Shown: one piece after another, positions 42,385 to 52,608 of the stretch
Layout of the letters: every line of letters starts with the position of its first letter
Position numbering within the stretch: position 1 is the first letter of the stretch
NCBI RefSeq assembly: GCF_016595235.1
Contig: NZ_JAENHL010000008.1
Location: 1,076,624-1,140,623, forward strand
Direction: 5' to 3'
Source of the DNA: Taklimakanibacter albus
GTDB taxonomy: Bacteria > Pseudomonadota > Alphaproteobacteria > Rhizobiales > Aestuariivirgaceae
DNA length: 64,000 nt
Made by a program: the position numbers and the translations under genes
Notes under the pieces: generated by a model
Databases searched by the model: none
Told to the model about the DNA's origin: nothing
Seen by the model: only the letters and a program-made list of their open reading frames with translations

Positions 42385-43056
42385 TTACTCGTCCCGGGCG
42401 GATCCCCAGCCGTGAGTGGGTGACTGCGGCCAGCCCTCGGGCGACTCCTCCCACGCCTCCTGACGCCCATAAGGGGTCATGTCGAGCAAATGCCGGAAAC
42501 CCGACGGCTCGACGCCACGACCGGTGGTGAAATAGCTGCGATAGACCAGGGCATCGTCGTCACGGAAAAAGATGCTGATGCCGAAATCATCCTCCCCTTC
42601 TCCGCCTACTCCCATATCGGCATTGAAGGAGGAGCCCGCCGACGAGAAGAAGGGAACAGTCCATCGCTTTCGCCGGCGAAGCTCGGCGAGGCGTGAATAA
42701 GGTGCGCGCGCCACGGCGACGAGACTCGTCTCCCGGGCATGAAGATGGGCCAGATGCCCGATATCATCGATGCGACGGGCGCAACCGGCGCAGGCGCTCG
42801 ACCAATCGGGTGCGAACATGAAGTGATAGACGATCAATTGCCGGCGTCCCGAAAAGAGTCCCGCCAGCGAGACCTTTCCCCGTGCGCCGGAGAAGACATA
42901 GTCCTGATCGAGCCGGACCATCGGCAAACGGCGCCGCTCGGCGGCCAAGGCGTCGAGCGTCCGGGTCGCCGCCTTCTCCTTGTCCAGCAGACGCATACGG
43001 GCCTCCCGCCAGTCGGCGGGCGAGACGACAGCCGGCATGGCCAGGCGTTTCGCCAT
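42385..43056 (-). CDS. DUF899 thioredoxin-like protein
   Basis: A 223-residue protein of the DUF899 family, related to thioredoxins. The central part (RQLIVYHFMFAPDWSSACAG) has one cysteine pair in SSACAGCAR; MTPYGRQEAWEESPEGWPQS near the C-terminus is typical. ATG 43056 overlaps the AraC-gene stop in TGATG, so the pair is translationally coupled. Biochemical function is unknown. Confidence 0.82.
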   Translation of the reverse strand: MAKRLAMPAVVSPADWREARMRLLDKEKAATRTLDALAAERRRLPMVRLDQDYVFSGARGKVSLAGLFSGRRQLIVYHFMFAPDWSSACAGCARRIDDIGHLAHLHARETSLVAVARAPYSRLAELRRRKRWTVPFFSSAGSSFNADMGVGGEGEDDFGISIFFRDDDALVYRSYFTTGRGVEPSGFRHLLDMTPYGRQEAWEESPEGWPQSPTHGWGSARDE

Positions 43057-43892
43057 CACGCGCCCAGCGGGAGCCACAAAGTGAGCCCGCCCTCGCCGGT
43101 ACGGGGATCGAATTGTGGATTGTGGCGCTCGATGATGGGGGCATCGGCGAGCATCAGGCCTTGCGAGGCGAGGCCTTCATTCCAGATCGCGGAATAGGTT
43201 TCATAGAGGCGCGACACATGGCCGTGGTGCTCGAACACCGCATATCTCCGCGCCGGTATCTCGACCTTGCGCAGCCCTTCCGGAACCTTGCCGAAACGGG
43301 AAACCTCGGCCGCGCAGACATAGTTGAACTCACCATCGTCGTCGGGCGCCTCGGTCACGCCAATGGGAATGCCGTCGAGCTTTTCCGGAATGGCGTCGTA
43401 GAAATCCATGAATCGTTGCCATTGGGCAGGAATGCCGATCGTCGTCGAGAAAGAGAAGATTTGCGCGAGACCGATCGCGCGCACGGACCCTTCGTCGACG
43501 ATACGAGGAGAGGCCAGGTTGCTGACCGGCGCCCGCGCCTTCAACTCCAATGGCGCAACGATTTCAAGATCAGCAAGACTGCCGCTGTCGCGCACCGTCT
43601 CGGGTGTCTTGCCGAACTGCTCGCGAAAGGCGCGGGTAAAGGCCTCGTGCGACCCGTAGCCGGTATCGAGCGCCACCGCCAATATGTCCGGCGCACCACC
43701 ACCCAGCGCGCGCGCCGCCTCGCTCAGGCGCCGGGCGCGCAGATACTTCATCACCGGATAGCCGGTCGCCATGCCGAACGCATTGGCGAGATGCGAGCGG
43801 GATACCCCGCAGGCCTCGGCAATCGAACTCAGCGTGATGGGCTGGCGCAAGTTGCGCTCTATGACCCAGAGGGCATTGTCGGCAAGTGGCAT
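43056..43892 (-). CDS. AraC-family regulator with GyrI-like ligand domain
   Basis: A 278-residue regulator: two AraC helix-turn-helices (TLSSIAEACGVSRSHLANAF and ILAVALDTGYGSHEAFTRAF) in residues 8-105, then a GyrI-like small-molecule-binding domain from about residue 120 to the end. This is the Rob/SoxS-like arrangement, where GyrI senses hydrophobic compounds. It is followed directly by the DUF899 gene. Confidence 0.87.
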   Translation of the reverse strand: MPLADNALWVIERNLRQPITLSSIAEACGVSRSHLANAFGMATGYPVMKYLRARRLSEAARALGGGAPDILAVALDTGYGSHEAFTRAFREQFGKTPETVRDSGSLADLEIVAPLELKARAPVSNLASPRIVDEGSVRAIGLAQIFSFSTTIGIPAQWQRFMDFYDAIPEKLDGIPIGVTEAPDDDGEFNYVCAAEVSRFGKVPEGLRKVEIPARRYAVFEHHGHVSRLYETYSAIWNEGLASQGLMLADAPIIERHNPQFDPRTGEGGLTLWLPLGA

Positions 43893-43964
43893 GGCATCTC
43901 CTCCACGCCGCCCGTTTAGCAGGAAGCCGGCCCCCGCCGCTTGATCGTTCGTCCGGTCAGCGTA

Positions 43965-45074
43965 TCAAAAGACGACCACGCTCCGGATCGATTTGCCCTC
44001 ATGCATGAGGTCGAAGGCTTCGTTGATGCGCTCGAGCGGCAGCGTGTGGGTGATCATCGGGTCGATCTCGATCTTGCCGTTCATATACCAGTCGACGATC
44101 TTCGGCACGTCGGTGCGGCCGCGGGCGCCGCCGAAGGCGGTACCGCGCCACACGCGGCCGGTGACCAACTGGAACGGCCGCGTGGCGATCTCCTGGCCGG
44201 CGCCGGCGACGCCGATGATGATCGATTCACCCCAGCCCTTGTGGCAGGCCTCGAGCGCGATGCGCATCACCTTCACATTGCCGATGCATTCGAACGTATA
44301 GTCCGCACCGCCGCCGGTCAGCTCGACCAGATGGGCGACGAGGTCCCCCTGCACTTCGCTCGGATTGACGAAATGCGTCATGCCGAAGCGCTCGCCCCAG
44401 GGCTTGCGGTCATTGTTGAGGTCGACGCCGACAATCATATTGGCGCCGGCGAGACGCAGGCCCTGGATGACATTGAGGCCGATGCCGCCGAGGCCGAAGA
44501 CGATGCAGTTCGAGCCCGTTTCCACCTTGGCGGTGTTGATCACCGCGCCGATACCGGTGGTGACGCCGCAGCCGATATAGCAGATCTTGTCGAAGGGCGC
44601 GTCGCTCCTGACCTTGGCCAGCGCGATCTCGGGCAGCACCGTGTGGTTCGCGAAGGTGGAGCAGCCCATATAGTGATGCACCATCTTGCCCTTGTAGGAG
44701 AAACGGCTGGTGCCGTCGGGCATCAGGCCCTTCCCTTGAGTCGTGCGGATCTTCTGGCAGAGATTGGTCTTGGGGTTGAGACAATAATCGCATTCGCGGC
44801 ATTCGGGCGTGTAGAGCGGAATGACATGGTCGCCCTTTTTGAGCGATTTGACGCCGGGGCCGACGTCGACGACGACGCCGGCGCCTTCATGACCCATGAT
44901 CGCCGGGAAGAGGCCTTCCGGATCGGCGCCGGAGATCGTGAATTCGTCGGTATGGCAGATGCCGGTCGCCTTGATCTCGACCAGTACCTCACCCTCACGC
45001 GGTCCTTCGAGGTCGACCTCGACGATCTCAAGCGGCTTGGCTTTTTCGAAAGCAACAGCGGCGCGGGTCTTCAT
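43965..45074 (-). CDS. frmA: S-(hydroxymethyl)glutathione dehydrogenase / class III alcohol dehydrogenase
   Basis: A 369-residue zinc-dependent enzyme that oxidises S-hydroxymethylglutathione with NAD and also handles S-nitrosoglutathione. The catalytic zinc ligands are in GICHTDE and GHEGAG, and the structural zinc cluster is ECRECDYCLNPKTNLC. The NAD-binding GLGGIGLNVIQG follows. ATG 45074 is chosen; a GTG two codons upstream is closer to the AAGGAG sequence. It is downstream of the Gfa-like gene. Confidence 0.92.
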   Translation of the reverse strand: MKTRAAVAFEKAKPLEIVEVDLEGPREGEVLVEIKATGICHTDEFTISGADPEGLFPAIMGHEGAGVVVDVGPGVKSLKKGDHVIPLYTPECRECDYCLNPKTNLCQKIRTTQGKGLMPDGTSRFSYKGKMVHHYMGCSTFANHTVLPEIALAKVRSDAPFDKICYIGCGVTTGIGAVINTAKVETGSNCIVFGLGGIGLNVIQGLRLAGANMIVGVDLNNDRKPWGERFGMTHFVNPSEVQGDLVAHLVELTGGGADYTFECIGNVKVMRIALEACHKGWGESIIIGVAGAGQEIATRPFQLVTGRVWRGTAFGGARGRTDVPKIVDWYMNGKIEIDPMITHTLPLERINEAFDLMHEGKSIRSVVVF

Positions 45075-45149
45075 GTCCACGATTCTCCTTCATTCATCCT
45101 GGCAACGATCTAGCCCGGCCGGTTGCCTAAGGCCAGAGCCTGAACGGCC

Positions 45150-45722
45150 TCAGGCTTTCAGCACACCCTTGGCCTTGGCGACATGGGTGGCGATGAAATC
45201 CATGAGCGGCGGCGACAGGCAGTCATAGGGATCGAGACCGAGCGTGCGCAAGCGCGCGCGGATCGCCTTCATCTGATCGGGAGGCGTGCCGGATTCGATG
45301 ATGGAGGAGACAAAGGCCGCGAATTTGGGCGGCGACCAGCCCTTTTCGGCGGACAATTCGGTATGGATGAAGTCGAGGCCGTAGAACGGGTGTTTGGTAT
45401 TTTCGACACGGCCATACATATGGACGCCGCAGCCGGTGCAGGCGTGGCGCTGGATCGCGGCGCTGGCATCGATCACTTTGAGCTTCTGGCTGTTGGCGGA
45501 GACGCTCAGACTGTCACGCGGAACGACGGCGACGACTGAAAACGTCGCGCCCTCCGGCTTCCAGCATTTGGTGCAGCCGCAAGCGTGATTATGCGCGCTC
45601 TGGCTGGTGACCTTCACGGTCACCGGATCCTTCGCGCATTTGCAGGTCAGCGTGCCGCCGGAGAATTTCCGCCCCGCCGGCTTGAAGCCTTTGTCGACGG
45701 ATGGATGGATGGCAACAGGCAT
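45150..45722 (-). CDS. gfa: S-(hydroxymethyl)glutathione synthase-like (Gfa) protein
   Basis: A 190-residue CENP-V/GFA-domain protein with the zinc-binding cysteines in [17 protein letters not shown] and HACTGCG. This family promotes condensation of formaldehyde with glutathione, feeding the dehydrogenase encoded 75 bases downstream. ATG 45722 has a GGGAGGAG ribosome-binding site. Length is as expected for Gfa. Confidence 0.88.
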   Translation of the reverse strand: MPVAIHPSVDKGFKPAGRKFSGGTLTCKCAKDPVTVKVTSQSAHNHACGCTKCWKPEGATFSVVAVVPRDSLSVSANSQKLKVIDASAAIQRHACTGCGVHMYGRVENTKHPFYGLDFIHTELSAEKGWSPPKFAAFVSSIIESGTPPDQMKAIRARLRTLGLDPYDCLSPPLMDFIATHVAKAKGVLKA

Positions 45723-45758
45723 TGAACTCCTCCCTGGTTGATGATTTTTAATAAAGGA

Positions 45759-45779
45759 GGGAGGCCGGATCGGCCTCCC
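45759..45779 (-). terminator. Terminator-like hairpin after the aldehyde dehydrogenase gene
   Basis: GGGAGGCCG, GAT, CGGCCTCCC makes a perfect 9-base stem. On the minus strand it lies 70 bases beyond the aldehyde dehydrogenase stop and is followed by CTCCTTTATTAAAAA. The gfa start follows close behind. Confidence 0.55.
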
Positions 45780-45849
45780 ATTCATCATGCACTTTTCGGA
45801 ATTCGTGACCTGCAACGTTACTGCGCAAACCGGCGCGCAGCAAGCAGCG

Positions 45850-47349
45850 TTACAGTCTGGCGGCCACCGACTTGGTCTCGGTGTAATGCTCCATGACCTC
45901 CTTGCCCATCTCGCGGCCCCAGCCCGACTGCTTGTAACCGCCGAAGGGCCAGGCCGGATCGCCGTAATTATGGGTGTTGATGCAGATGGTGCCGGCCTTG
46001 ATCTTGCGCGCCATCATATGGGCCGTCTTGAGATTGCGGGTCCACACGCTTGCCTGCAGTCCATATTCAGTATCGTTGGCGAATTTGGCCACCGCTTCGA
46101 GGCTGTCGTCGTCGAAGGACTGGACGCAGACCACCGGCCCGAAGATTTCCTCGCGCACCACCCGCATGTCGCGGTTGGTCTTGGCGAGCACCGTCGGCTC
46201 GACGAAATAGCCCTGATTGCCGGCGATCTTGCCACCGGTCACCACCTCGGCCCCTTCCTTGCGGCCGGAATCGAGGAAGCCTTTGACCCGGTCATGCTGC
46301 TCCTTGGAGACGAGCGGCCCCAGATTGACGGTGGGATCGAGGCCATGGCCGATCTTGAGCTTGCCCGCCGCCGCGGCGACGCCGGCCACGACCTTGTCAT
46401 AGACCGACTTGTGGGCGAAGAGCCTGGAGCCGGCGGTGCAGCACTGACCCTGATTGTAGAAGATCGCATCCGCCGTGCCAGCGATGGCGAGATCGAGATC
46501 GGCATCGGGGAAGACGATGGCCGGCGACTTGCCGCCGAGCTCGAGCGACACACGCTTGAGATTGCCGGCAGCCGCCCGCACGATGATCTTGCCCACCTCG
46601 GTCGAGCCGGTGAAGGCGACCTTGTCGACATCGGGATGCGCGGCCAGAGCTGCGCCCGCCGTCTCGCCGAAGCCGGTGACGATATTGACGACACCATCCG
46701 GAATACCCGCCTCCTGGATCAGTTCACCGAAACGCAGCGCCGACAGCGGCGTCTGCTCGGCGGGCTTGAGCACGATGGTGCAGCCCGAGGCCAGCGCCGG
46801 CGCCAGCTTCCAGGCCGCCATCATCAGCGGGAAATTCCACGGGATGATCTGGCCGACGACACCGACCGGCTCGCGTAGCGTATAGGCATGCCAGTTGCCC
46901 GGGCTCGACACCTGGATAGTCTCGCCATTGAGGCGCGTCGCCCAGCCCGCCATATAGCGGAACATCTCGATCGAGCCCTGGACGTCGCCCTTGCGGGCAT
47001 TGGTCACCGGCTTGCCATTGTCGAGCGCCTCGAGCTCGGCGAATTCATCGGCATATTTCTCTAACAGGTCGCCAAGCTTCCAGACGATGCGCGAACGCTC
47101 GCCGGGCGACATGCGCGACCAGGGTCCGCTATCGAAAGCGCGGCGCGCAGCGGCGACCGCCAGATCGATATCGGCTTTGTCGCCCAAGGGCACATGGGCG
47201 ATGATTTCCTGAGTGGCGGGATCCTCGACCTCGAAGGTCTGGCCGTTCTGGGCCTGGACCCATTTGCCATCGATCAGGATCTTGCGGTTCTGGCCCAGGA
47301 ACCCGCTCAGCGCGGATCCCAGAAGCGGCTTACGGACGGCGATATTCAT
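45850..47349 (-). CDS. NAD(P)-dependent aldehyde dehydrogenase
   Basis: A 499-residue aldehyde dehydrogenase. The nucleotide-binding [10 protein letters not shown], the general-base Glu in SLELGGKSP and the catalytic Cys in [12 protein letters not shown] are intact; the C-terminal PFGGYKQSG is typical. GGAGG precedes the start. Located next to the formaldehyde/glutathione genes, it could oxidise short or aromatic aldehydes. The exact substrate is unknown. Confidence 0.9.
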   Translation of the reverse strand: MNIAVRKPLLGSALSGFLGQNRKILIDGKWVQAQNGQTFEVEDPATQEIIAHVPLGDKADIDLAVAAARRAFDSGPWSRMSPGERSRIVWKLGDLLEKYADEFAELEALDNGKPVTNARKGDVQGSIEMFRYMAGWATRLNGETIQVSSPGNWHAYTLREPVGVVGQIIPWNFPLMMAAWKLAPALASGCTIVLKPAEQTPLSALRFGELIQEAGIPDGVVNIVTGFGETAGAALAAHPDVDKVAFTGSTEVGKIIVRAAAGNLKRVSLELGGKSPAIVFPDADLDLAIAGTADAIFYNQGQCCTAGSRLFAHKSVYDKVVAGVAAAAGKLKIGHGLDPTVNLGPLVSKEQHDRVKGFLDSGRKEGAEVVTGGKIAGNQGYFVEPTVLAKTNRDMRVVREEIFGPVVCVQSFDDDSLEAVAKFANDTEYGLQASVWTRNLKTAHMMARKIKAGTICINTHNYGDPAWPFGGYKQSGWGREMGKEVMEHYTETKSVAARL

Positions 47350-47450
47350 GACAACCTCCCTTTCGGATCATGTGGACGATGCGTTATAGTCAAATGACAA
47401 TAACGATAGGCAAACAAACAGGAACGGATAGATCCGCCCTGTTCGCAATT

Positions 47451-47840
47451 TCAGTGCATGGCGCCGCGCCCGCCCGCCGGTTCAGCGCCGAGATCGATCA
47501 ACTCGCTCATCTCGGCCAGCGCCTCCTGCGAGAGCGAAAAGCTGACCTCGAAGCCATCGGGGGTGCGCAAGGACAAGATCCGATGCGAACTGCCCGCCGC
47601 CGCCTCGAGATTGCACTCGGCGAGCGGGAAGACGAATCTGAGATTGGGATCACGGCTGCGCGCCCGCAAAGCGGCGCTAAGCAAACGCGGCAAGGTCATG
47701 GCCAAGGCGCCTGCCTGCTCGGCCGAGATATTGAGATCACGGGTGGCGCCGGCATCGTCGCAATAGGACAGACGGATGGCCTCGCCATCGCCAGAGACTT
47801 CGCAAGAGGTGAAATTCGCAACGGTCTGGGTTTTACTCAT
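47451..47840 (-). CDS. Conserved-looking small protein of unknown function
   Basis: A 129-residue soluble protein beginning MSKTQTVANFTSCEVSGDGE. It has a beta-rich N-terminal part and a segment FEVSFSLSQEALAEMSELID near the C-terminus that suggests a short helix. No domain is recognised. It lies between the ModE-like gene (53 bases before) and an aldehyde dehydrogenase gene on the same strand, and may be co-transcribed with the regulator. Confidence 0.6.
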   Translation of the reverse strand: MSKTQTVANFTSCEVSGDGEAIRLSYCDDAGATRDLNISAEQAGALAMTLPRLLSAALRARSRDPNLRFVFPLAECNLEAAAGSSHRILSLRTPDGFEVSFSLSQEALAEMSELIDLGAEPAGGRGAMH

Positions 47841-47893
47841 CAGGGCACTCGCTATGCCCAATAGACCATAACGAATGCGCGGCCGCAAGCCGA

Positions 47894-48256
47894 TCAGGCA
47901 CGTTTCTGGCGTTTGCTCCTGCCGTTGATCTCGGCATCGAGTGCGGCGACATGACTTTCCGCTGCGGACATTGCGGCACGCTCGATGGCGCGGTAGCGCG
48001 AGATGATGGTGAGCCCCAAAGGCGTCAAGGCGGCGCCTCCGCCCTTCTTGCCGCCGCTTCTCGGAATGACGACGGGTTCACCAAAGATTGAATTCAGCTC
48101 GTCAATCAGCTCCCAGGCGCGCCGATAGGACATGCCGAGCGCGCGACCGCTGGCGGCAATGGAACCCAGCGAAGCGATCTGCTCGAGCAACTGAATCTTG
48201 CCAGGCCCCAGTCGATGTTCCGGGTCAAAGTCAATGCGGATACTCAGATTGGCCAA
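47894..48256 (-). CDS. Single-domain ModE-like winged-helix regulator
   Basis: A 120-residue protein with the ModE N-terminal DNA-binding fold: GPGKIQLLEQIASLGSIAAS, then MSYRRAWELIDELN (recognition helix), then GGKKGGGAALTPLG forming the wing. The C-terminal molybdate-binding (TOBE/Mop) domains are absent. The start is a TTG at 48256, decided by AAGGAG six bases before; a longer frame to 48319 has no good start signal. A ModE-like box lies in the gap before the divergent aldehyde dehydrogenase gene. Confidence 0.8.
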   Translation of the reverse strand: MANLSIRIDFDPEHRLGPGKIQLLEQIASLGSIAASGRALGMSYRRAWELIDELNSIFGEPVVIPRSGGKKGGGAALTPLGLTIISRYRAIERAAMSAAESHVAALDAEINGRSKRQKRA

Positions 48257-48345
48257 TTGGTGCTCCTTGGCGTCATAATCCTGCGAAGTTCGTGCCAGGT
48301 CCAGACCAAATCGCACCAATCACACTCTGTTCTGTTTTATGGCTT

Positions 48346-48369
48346 CGTTATTTTCAATTGGGACTAACG
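48346..48369. promoter_or_regulatory. ModE-like operator
   Basis: CGTTAT, 12 bases, CTAACG: an inverted repeat with 5-base perfect arms (CGTTA/TAACG) and a total length of 24 bases. This matches, as far as I recall, the spacing of ModE boxes (CGTTAT...ATAACG). It is 66 bases before the aldehyde dehydrogenase start and 90 before the ModE-like start. Confidence 0.6.
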
Positions 48370-48434
48370 TCGCCTTGTCGTCATTCCCGACGGGGTATAA
48401 CGTCGAAACGGCAGAAACCATGGGAGGTCCCGCT

Positions 48435-49955
48435 ATGCTCGCCCAAGCCCTTAAAGAGATTGAAAAAACCGTCGCCATCCGGCCGCGCTACGAGAATTTC
48501 ATCGGCGGCAAATGGGTGGCCCCGGTCAAAGGCCAATATTTCGAGAATATCAGCCCGATTACCGGCAAGAAGGTCTGCGATATTGCGCGCTCGACCGCCG
48601 AGGATATCGAGCTTGCCGTCGACGCCGCGCATAAAGCGCGCGAGAAATGGGGCAAGACCGCGCCCGCCGAGCGGGCCAAGCTCCTCAACAAGGTCGCCGA
48701 TGTGGTCGAAAGCCGTCTCGGCCTCCTGGCGCTGGTGGAATCGATCGACAATGGCAAGCCGATCCGCGAGACGACCCATGCCGATTTGCCGCTGGTGGTC
48801 GATCACTTCCGTTATTTCGCCGCCTGCATCCGCGCCCAGGAGGGGGCGCTGTCGGAAATCGACGACGACACCGTCGCCTATCACTTCCACGAGCCCTTGG
48901 GCGTGGTCGGGCAGATCATTCCCTGGAATTTCCCGATCCTGATGGCGACCTGGAAGCTCGCCCCGGCAATCGCCGCCGGCAATTGCGTCATCCTGAAGCC
49001 CGCCGAGCAGACGCCGATGGGCATCATGGTGTTGATGGAGCTCATCGCCGACATCTTCCCGCCCGGCGTCATCAACATCGTCAACGGCTTCGGCATCGAG
49101 GCCGGCAAGCCCCTGGCCCAGAACAAGCGCATCGCCAAGGTCGCCTTCACGGGTGAAACCACGACCGGCCGCCTCATCATGCAATATGCGTCCGAGAACA
49201 TCATTCCGGTGACGCTCGAGCTCGGCGGCAAATCGCCCAACATCTTCTTCGCCGACGTGATGGCCGAGAACGACGATTTCGTCGACAAGGCGCTGGAGGG
49301 CTTCACCATGTTCGCCCTCAATCAGGGCGAGGTATGCACCTGCCCGAGCCGCGCGCTCGTCCAGAAGTCGATCTATGACAAGTTCATGGAAAAGGCACTG
49401 GCACGGGTCAAGAAGATCAAGCAGGGCCATCCGCTCGACGCCTCGACGATGATCGGCGCGCAAGCCTCCAATGACCAGCTCGAGAAGATCCTGTCCTATT
49501 TCGACATCGGCCGGAAGGAAGGGGCGAAGGTCCTCGCCGGCGGCGAGCGCAACCTCCTCGAGGGCGAGTTGAAGGATGGCTATTACGTGCATCCGACGGT
49601 CTTCGAGGGCACCAACAAGATGCGCATCTTCCAGGAGGAGATCTTCGGACCTGTCGTCTCGGTCACGACCTTCGATACGCCCGAGGAAGCGCTCGCCATC
49701 GCCAATGACACGCTTTACGGACTCGGTGCGGCGGTATGGACACGCGACATCAACCGCGCCTATCGCTTCGGCCGCGCCATCCAGGCCGGGCGCGTGTGGA
49801 CCAACTGCTATCACCTTTATCCCTCGCATGCGGCCTTCGGCGGCTACAAGCAGTCGGGCATCGGACGCGAGACGCATAAGATGATGCTCGATCACTATCA
49901 GCAGACCAAAAACATGCTGGTGAGCTACAGCCCGAAGGCGCTGGGTTTCTTCTGA
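48435..49955 (+). CDS. Aldehyde dehydrogenase, ExaC/AcoD-like
   Basis: A 506-residue NAD-dependent aldehyde dehydrogenase. [19 protein letters not shown] and the catalytic Cys in [11 protein letters not shown] are present, the last being typical of acetaldehyde/ExaC dehydrogenases. ATG 48435 is chosen over longer in-frame starts because GGGAGG lies seven bases before it and the length then equals that of the family. It is followed by the DUF779 gene, a usual partner. Confidence 0.9.
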   Translation: MLAQALKEIEKTVAIRPRYENFIGGKWVAPVKGQYFENISPITGKKVCDIARSTAEDIELAVDAAHKAREKWGKTAPAERAKLLNKVADVVESRLGLLALVESIDNGKPIRETTHADLPLVVDHFRYFAACIRAQEGALSEIDDDTVAYHFHEPLGVVGQIIPWNFPILMATWKLAPAIAAGNCVILKPAEQTPMGIMVLMELIADIFPPGVINIVNGFGIEAGKPLAQNKRIAKVAFTGETTTGRLIMQYASENIIPVTLELGGKSPNIFFADVMAENDDFVDKALEGFTMFALNQGEVCTCPSRALVQKSIYDKFMEKALARVKKIKQGHPLDASTMIGAQASNDQLEKILSYFDIGRKEGAKVLAGGERNLLEGELKDGYYVHPTVFEGTNKMRIFQEEIFGPVVSVTTFDTPEEALAIANDTLYGLGAAVWTRDINRAYRFGRAIQAGRVWTNCYHLYPSHAAFGGYKQSGIGRETHKMMLDHYQQTKNMLVSYSPKALGFF

Positions 49956-49996
49956 CAAGTCTTGCGCTGAAATACTGATCGAAGGAGAGGGCCGCC

Positions 49997-50389
49997 ATGA
50001 AAGCGCACACGATCGAACGTGTTCTCGCCACCGAGGCGGCCCTCGATCTCATCGGCATGCTCAAGGACAGGCATGGACCGTTGATGTTCCATCAGTCGGG
50101 CGGCTGCTGCGACGGGTCGGCACCGATGTGTTACCCCCTGGGCGAATTCCGTGTCGGCGGCAGCGATGTGAAGCTTGGAACCATCGGCGGCTCGCCCTTC
50201 TATATGAGCGCCGCGCAGTTCGAATATTGGCAACACACGCAGCTCATCATCGATGTGGTCAAAGGGCGGGGCTCGGGCTTTTCGCTCGAGGCGCCGGAAG
50301 GCTTTCGTTTCCTGACCCGCAGCCGCGTCTTCAGCGACGACGAAGTTGCCGGGCTTCCCGCCGTCGTCTCCGGATCAGCCGACGCCTGA
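49997..50389 (+). CDS. DUF779 protein
   Basis: A 130-residue protein with the family's conserved HQSGGCCDGSAPMCYP block (clustered cysteines and a histidine) near residue 32, and SPFYMSAAQFEYWQHTQLII. DUF779 genes regularly follow acetaldehyde dehydrogenase genes, and this one is 41 bases behind it with a strong AAGGAGAGGG site. The Cys/His cluster suggests metal binding; function is unknown. Confidence 0.85.
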   Translation: MKAHTIERVLATEAALDLIGMLKDRHGPLMFHQSGGCCDGSAPMCYPLGEFRVGGSDVKLGTIGGSPFYMSAAQFEYWQHTQLIIDVVKGRGSGFSLEAPEGFRFLTRSRVFSDDEVAGLPAVVSGSADA

Positions 50390-50569
50390 TCAGCCGGCCG
50401 GCATCTTCCGCGCGATCGCCGCCCGCATACGCGTCACCAGAACCAGGATCAATGGCCATAGCCGGGCCTGCCTCGCAGGTTTTGCCCGCGCCGCCCGCAA
50501 CCGCGATACGGCCCTTCTTTCCAGCTCTTCCAGATGCCTCAGCGGACCCATTGGGTTGACGTCATGCAT
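50390..50569 (-). CDS. Small basic protein, possible short gene
   Basis: A 59-residue frame starting MHDVNPMGPLRHLEELERRA with a very strong AGGAGG ribosome-binding site seven bases before the ATG. It contains a charged helix-like N-terminal half, then a hydrophobic stretch (LWPLILVLVTRM) and an Arg/Lys-rich tail, so it could be a small membrane-associated protein. Its end abuts the end of the DUF779 gene. No family is recognised. Confidence 0.5.
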   Translation of the reverse strand: MHDVNPMGPLRHLEELERRAVSRLRAARAKPARQARLWPLILVLVTRMRAAIARKMPAG

Positions 50570-50623
50570 GAACTTGCCTCCTCTACTCAGAGCAGGGTAG
50601 GAAGCGGCCGTCAGGCAACCGTC

Positions 50624-52603
50624 ATGAGCACCGTCAAAGCACCGCAAAATCAGCACTTCGAGCCCTCAGGGACCGGCGTCGAAATCCGGCTTCTGGGACC
50701 GATGACGGTCCACGTCGACGGCCAGGCCGTAACCCTTGCCGCCAAGAAGGTCCGGGCGCTCCTCGCCTATCTAGTGCAGCGTGAGGGCGTCGATATGGCC
50801 CGCACCGTCCTCACCGGCCTGTTGTGGGGAGAGCGCGGTGAGGCGCAGGCGCGCGCCAGCCTGCGGCAGTCTCTTTCGGAGCTACGCGCGGCGCTGGGCG
50901 AGGCGGCAGATGCGCTGATCGCCAACAAGGAATCTGTGGCATGGAAGGCCGGTGCCGCGTGGCTCGACACCATGGCCCTTGAGCTTGCCGCAAAGAGCGA
51001 TGACGACAGCCTCCTCCGCGCCACTACCGCGCTCTATGGCGGTGACTTTCTTGAGGGCCTGGCGATCGATGAGCTTCCCTTCGACCAGTGGCTCGTCAGC
51101 GAGCGCGAACGCTTTCGCTTGCTTGTCGCGACGATATACACACGGCTGGCAAAATCGGCAGAGGGCGCCGGAAGGACCGAAGAAGCGATCACCCACGGAC
51201 TGAAGCTCCTGCAGCTCGATCCGTTGCAGGAGCATGTCCACCGGATGCTGATGCGCCTCTATGCGGCGCAGGGAAGGCCCGACGCTGCGCTGGCGCAATA
51301 TGAGCGCTGCGAGCGTGAGCTGGCAAATCAGCTCGGCGTCAAGCCCGATGTCGAGACCGAAACGCTCATGCGCGCGATAAAGGCGCGCCGGCGCGAAACT
51401 CCCGCGCGGGCCGATTTCAAAGCCAGTCACGCGCTCCCCGACAAGCCCTCGGTCACCGTCCTCCCTTTCGCCAATCTGTCGAGCGATCGCGAGCACGGTT
51501 TCTTCGCCGAAGGTCTGACGCTGGATATCATCGCCGCGCTGTCGAAGATCAGCGATCTGTTCGTCATCTCCAGCAGCAGACCAGACTCACCCGACAAGGA
51601 AGCGCGCTTCAAGCTCGAAGGCAGTCTGCGCGCCGCCGGCAACCGCATCAGGGTGACGGCGCATCTGATCGATAATCAGTCCGGGAAACACGTCTGGAGC
51701 GAGCGTTACGAGGGTGATCTCATCGACATCTTCGCCGTTCAGGACCAGATCACCCAGGCCATCGCGCTCGCAATGCAGGTCAAGCTCACCAGCGGTGACA
51801 TGGCCAGGCTGTGGGAGGGGCAGACGCAGAATCTGCAAGCCTGGGAGAAGATGGTCGCTGCGCGCGATGCTTTTCTGCGCTTCAACCGAGCCGATAATCT
51901 CAATGCCCGCAAATTGCTCGAAGAGGCAACTCTCATCGACCCGAATTATACCGGCGCGCTCATCCTGCATGGCATGACGTTCTGGTGGGATGCCCGCTTC
52001 AACAAGGCGGTCGATCCGGAATATTCGCTTCAGCTCGCCGAGAAAGATGCCGCTAGGGTTGTCGCCCTCAATCCTGATCTCGGCCCGGCCTATATGCTCA
52101 GAAGCGGAATAGCGTCGCTCAGAAGCCAGCATGACCAGGCCCTGGAGCTCGCCGAACAGGCCGTCAGCCTGTCACCCAGCGATGCTCACTCCGTCGGCTT
52201 CCTCGCCATGATTTACATGTATGCCGGCGAATATGAGAAATCGATAGCAACGCTCAAGATTGCGATCCGGCTTTGTCCGCAATATCCGTCCTGGTACACC
52301 TACTATCTGGCCTGGAGCCATCTGTGGGCGGGCAATTTTCCTGCAGCTCATGAACATGGCGAGCTATATCTACGGCAAGAGCCGAACGAACCCTTCGCTT
52401 ATGCGCTCATGGCAACGATCTTCGCCTTTCAGGAGCGGCAGAGGGAAGCGGCGGACATGATCAAGGAGCTGCGCAGACACTCCCTCGATTTCGGCCTGAC
52501 CGAGATACGCATGTCGCAGCCCTATCGCGATCCGGCAAAATTCGAGAAGGTCGTCACCGCCTTACGGTCGGCCGGCCTATCGGAACAGAGTGGAGGCTGC
52601 TGA
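50624..52603 (+). CDS. BTAD-type transcriptional regulator with TolB-like and TPR regions
   Basis: A 659-residue protein. Residues 20-110 form an OmpR-type winged helix ([20 protein letters not shown]), 110-245 a bacterial transcriptional activation domain ([20 protein letters not shown]), then a FlgO/TolB-like segment near 270-400 ([33 protein letters not shown]), and C-terminal tetratricopeptide repeats to the end. Such regulators combine DNA binding with a protein-interaction scaffold; there is no membrane helix. TrmO follows after five bases. Confidence 0.82.
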   Translation: MSTVKAPQNQHFEPSGTGVEIRLLGPMTVHVDGQAVTLAAKKVRALLAYLVQREGVDMARTVLTGLLWGERGEAQARASLRQSLSELRAALGEAADALIANKESVAWKAGAAWLDTMALELAAKSDDDSLLRATTALYGGDFLEGLAIDELPFDQWLVSERERFRLLVATIYTRLAKSAEGAGRTEEAITHGLKLLQLDPLQEHVHRMLMRLYAAQGRPDAALAQYERCERELANQLGVKPDVETETLMRAIKARRRETPARADFKASHALPDKPSVTVLPFANLSSDREHGFFAEGLTLDIIAALSKISDLFVISSSRPDSPDKEARFKLEGSLRAAGNRIRVTAHLIDNQSGKHVWSERYEGDLIDIFAVQDQITQAIALAMQVKLTSGDMARLWEGQTQNLQAWEKMVAARDAFLRFNRADNLNARKLLEEATLIDPNYTGALILHGMTFWWDARFNKAVDPEYSLQLAEKDAARVVALNPDLGPAYMLRSGIASLRSQHDQALELAEQAVSLSPSDAHSVGFLAMIYMYAGEYEKSIATLKIAIRLCPQYPSWYTYYLAWSHLWAGNFPAAHEHGELYLRQEPNEPFAYALMATIFAFQERQREAADMIKELRRHSLDFGLTEIRMSQPYRDPAKFEKVVTALRSAGLSEQSGGC

Positions 52604-52608
52604 CGCAT

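Noticed and set aside
48381-49958. Minus-strand open frame of about 525 codons
   Set aside because: Antisense to the aldehyde dehydrogenase gene, with no start signal or domain.
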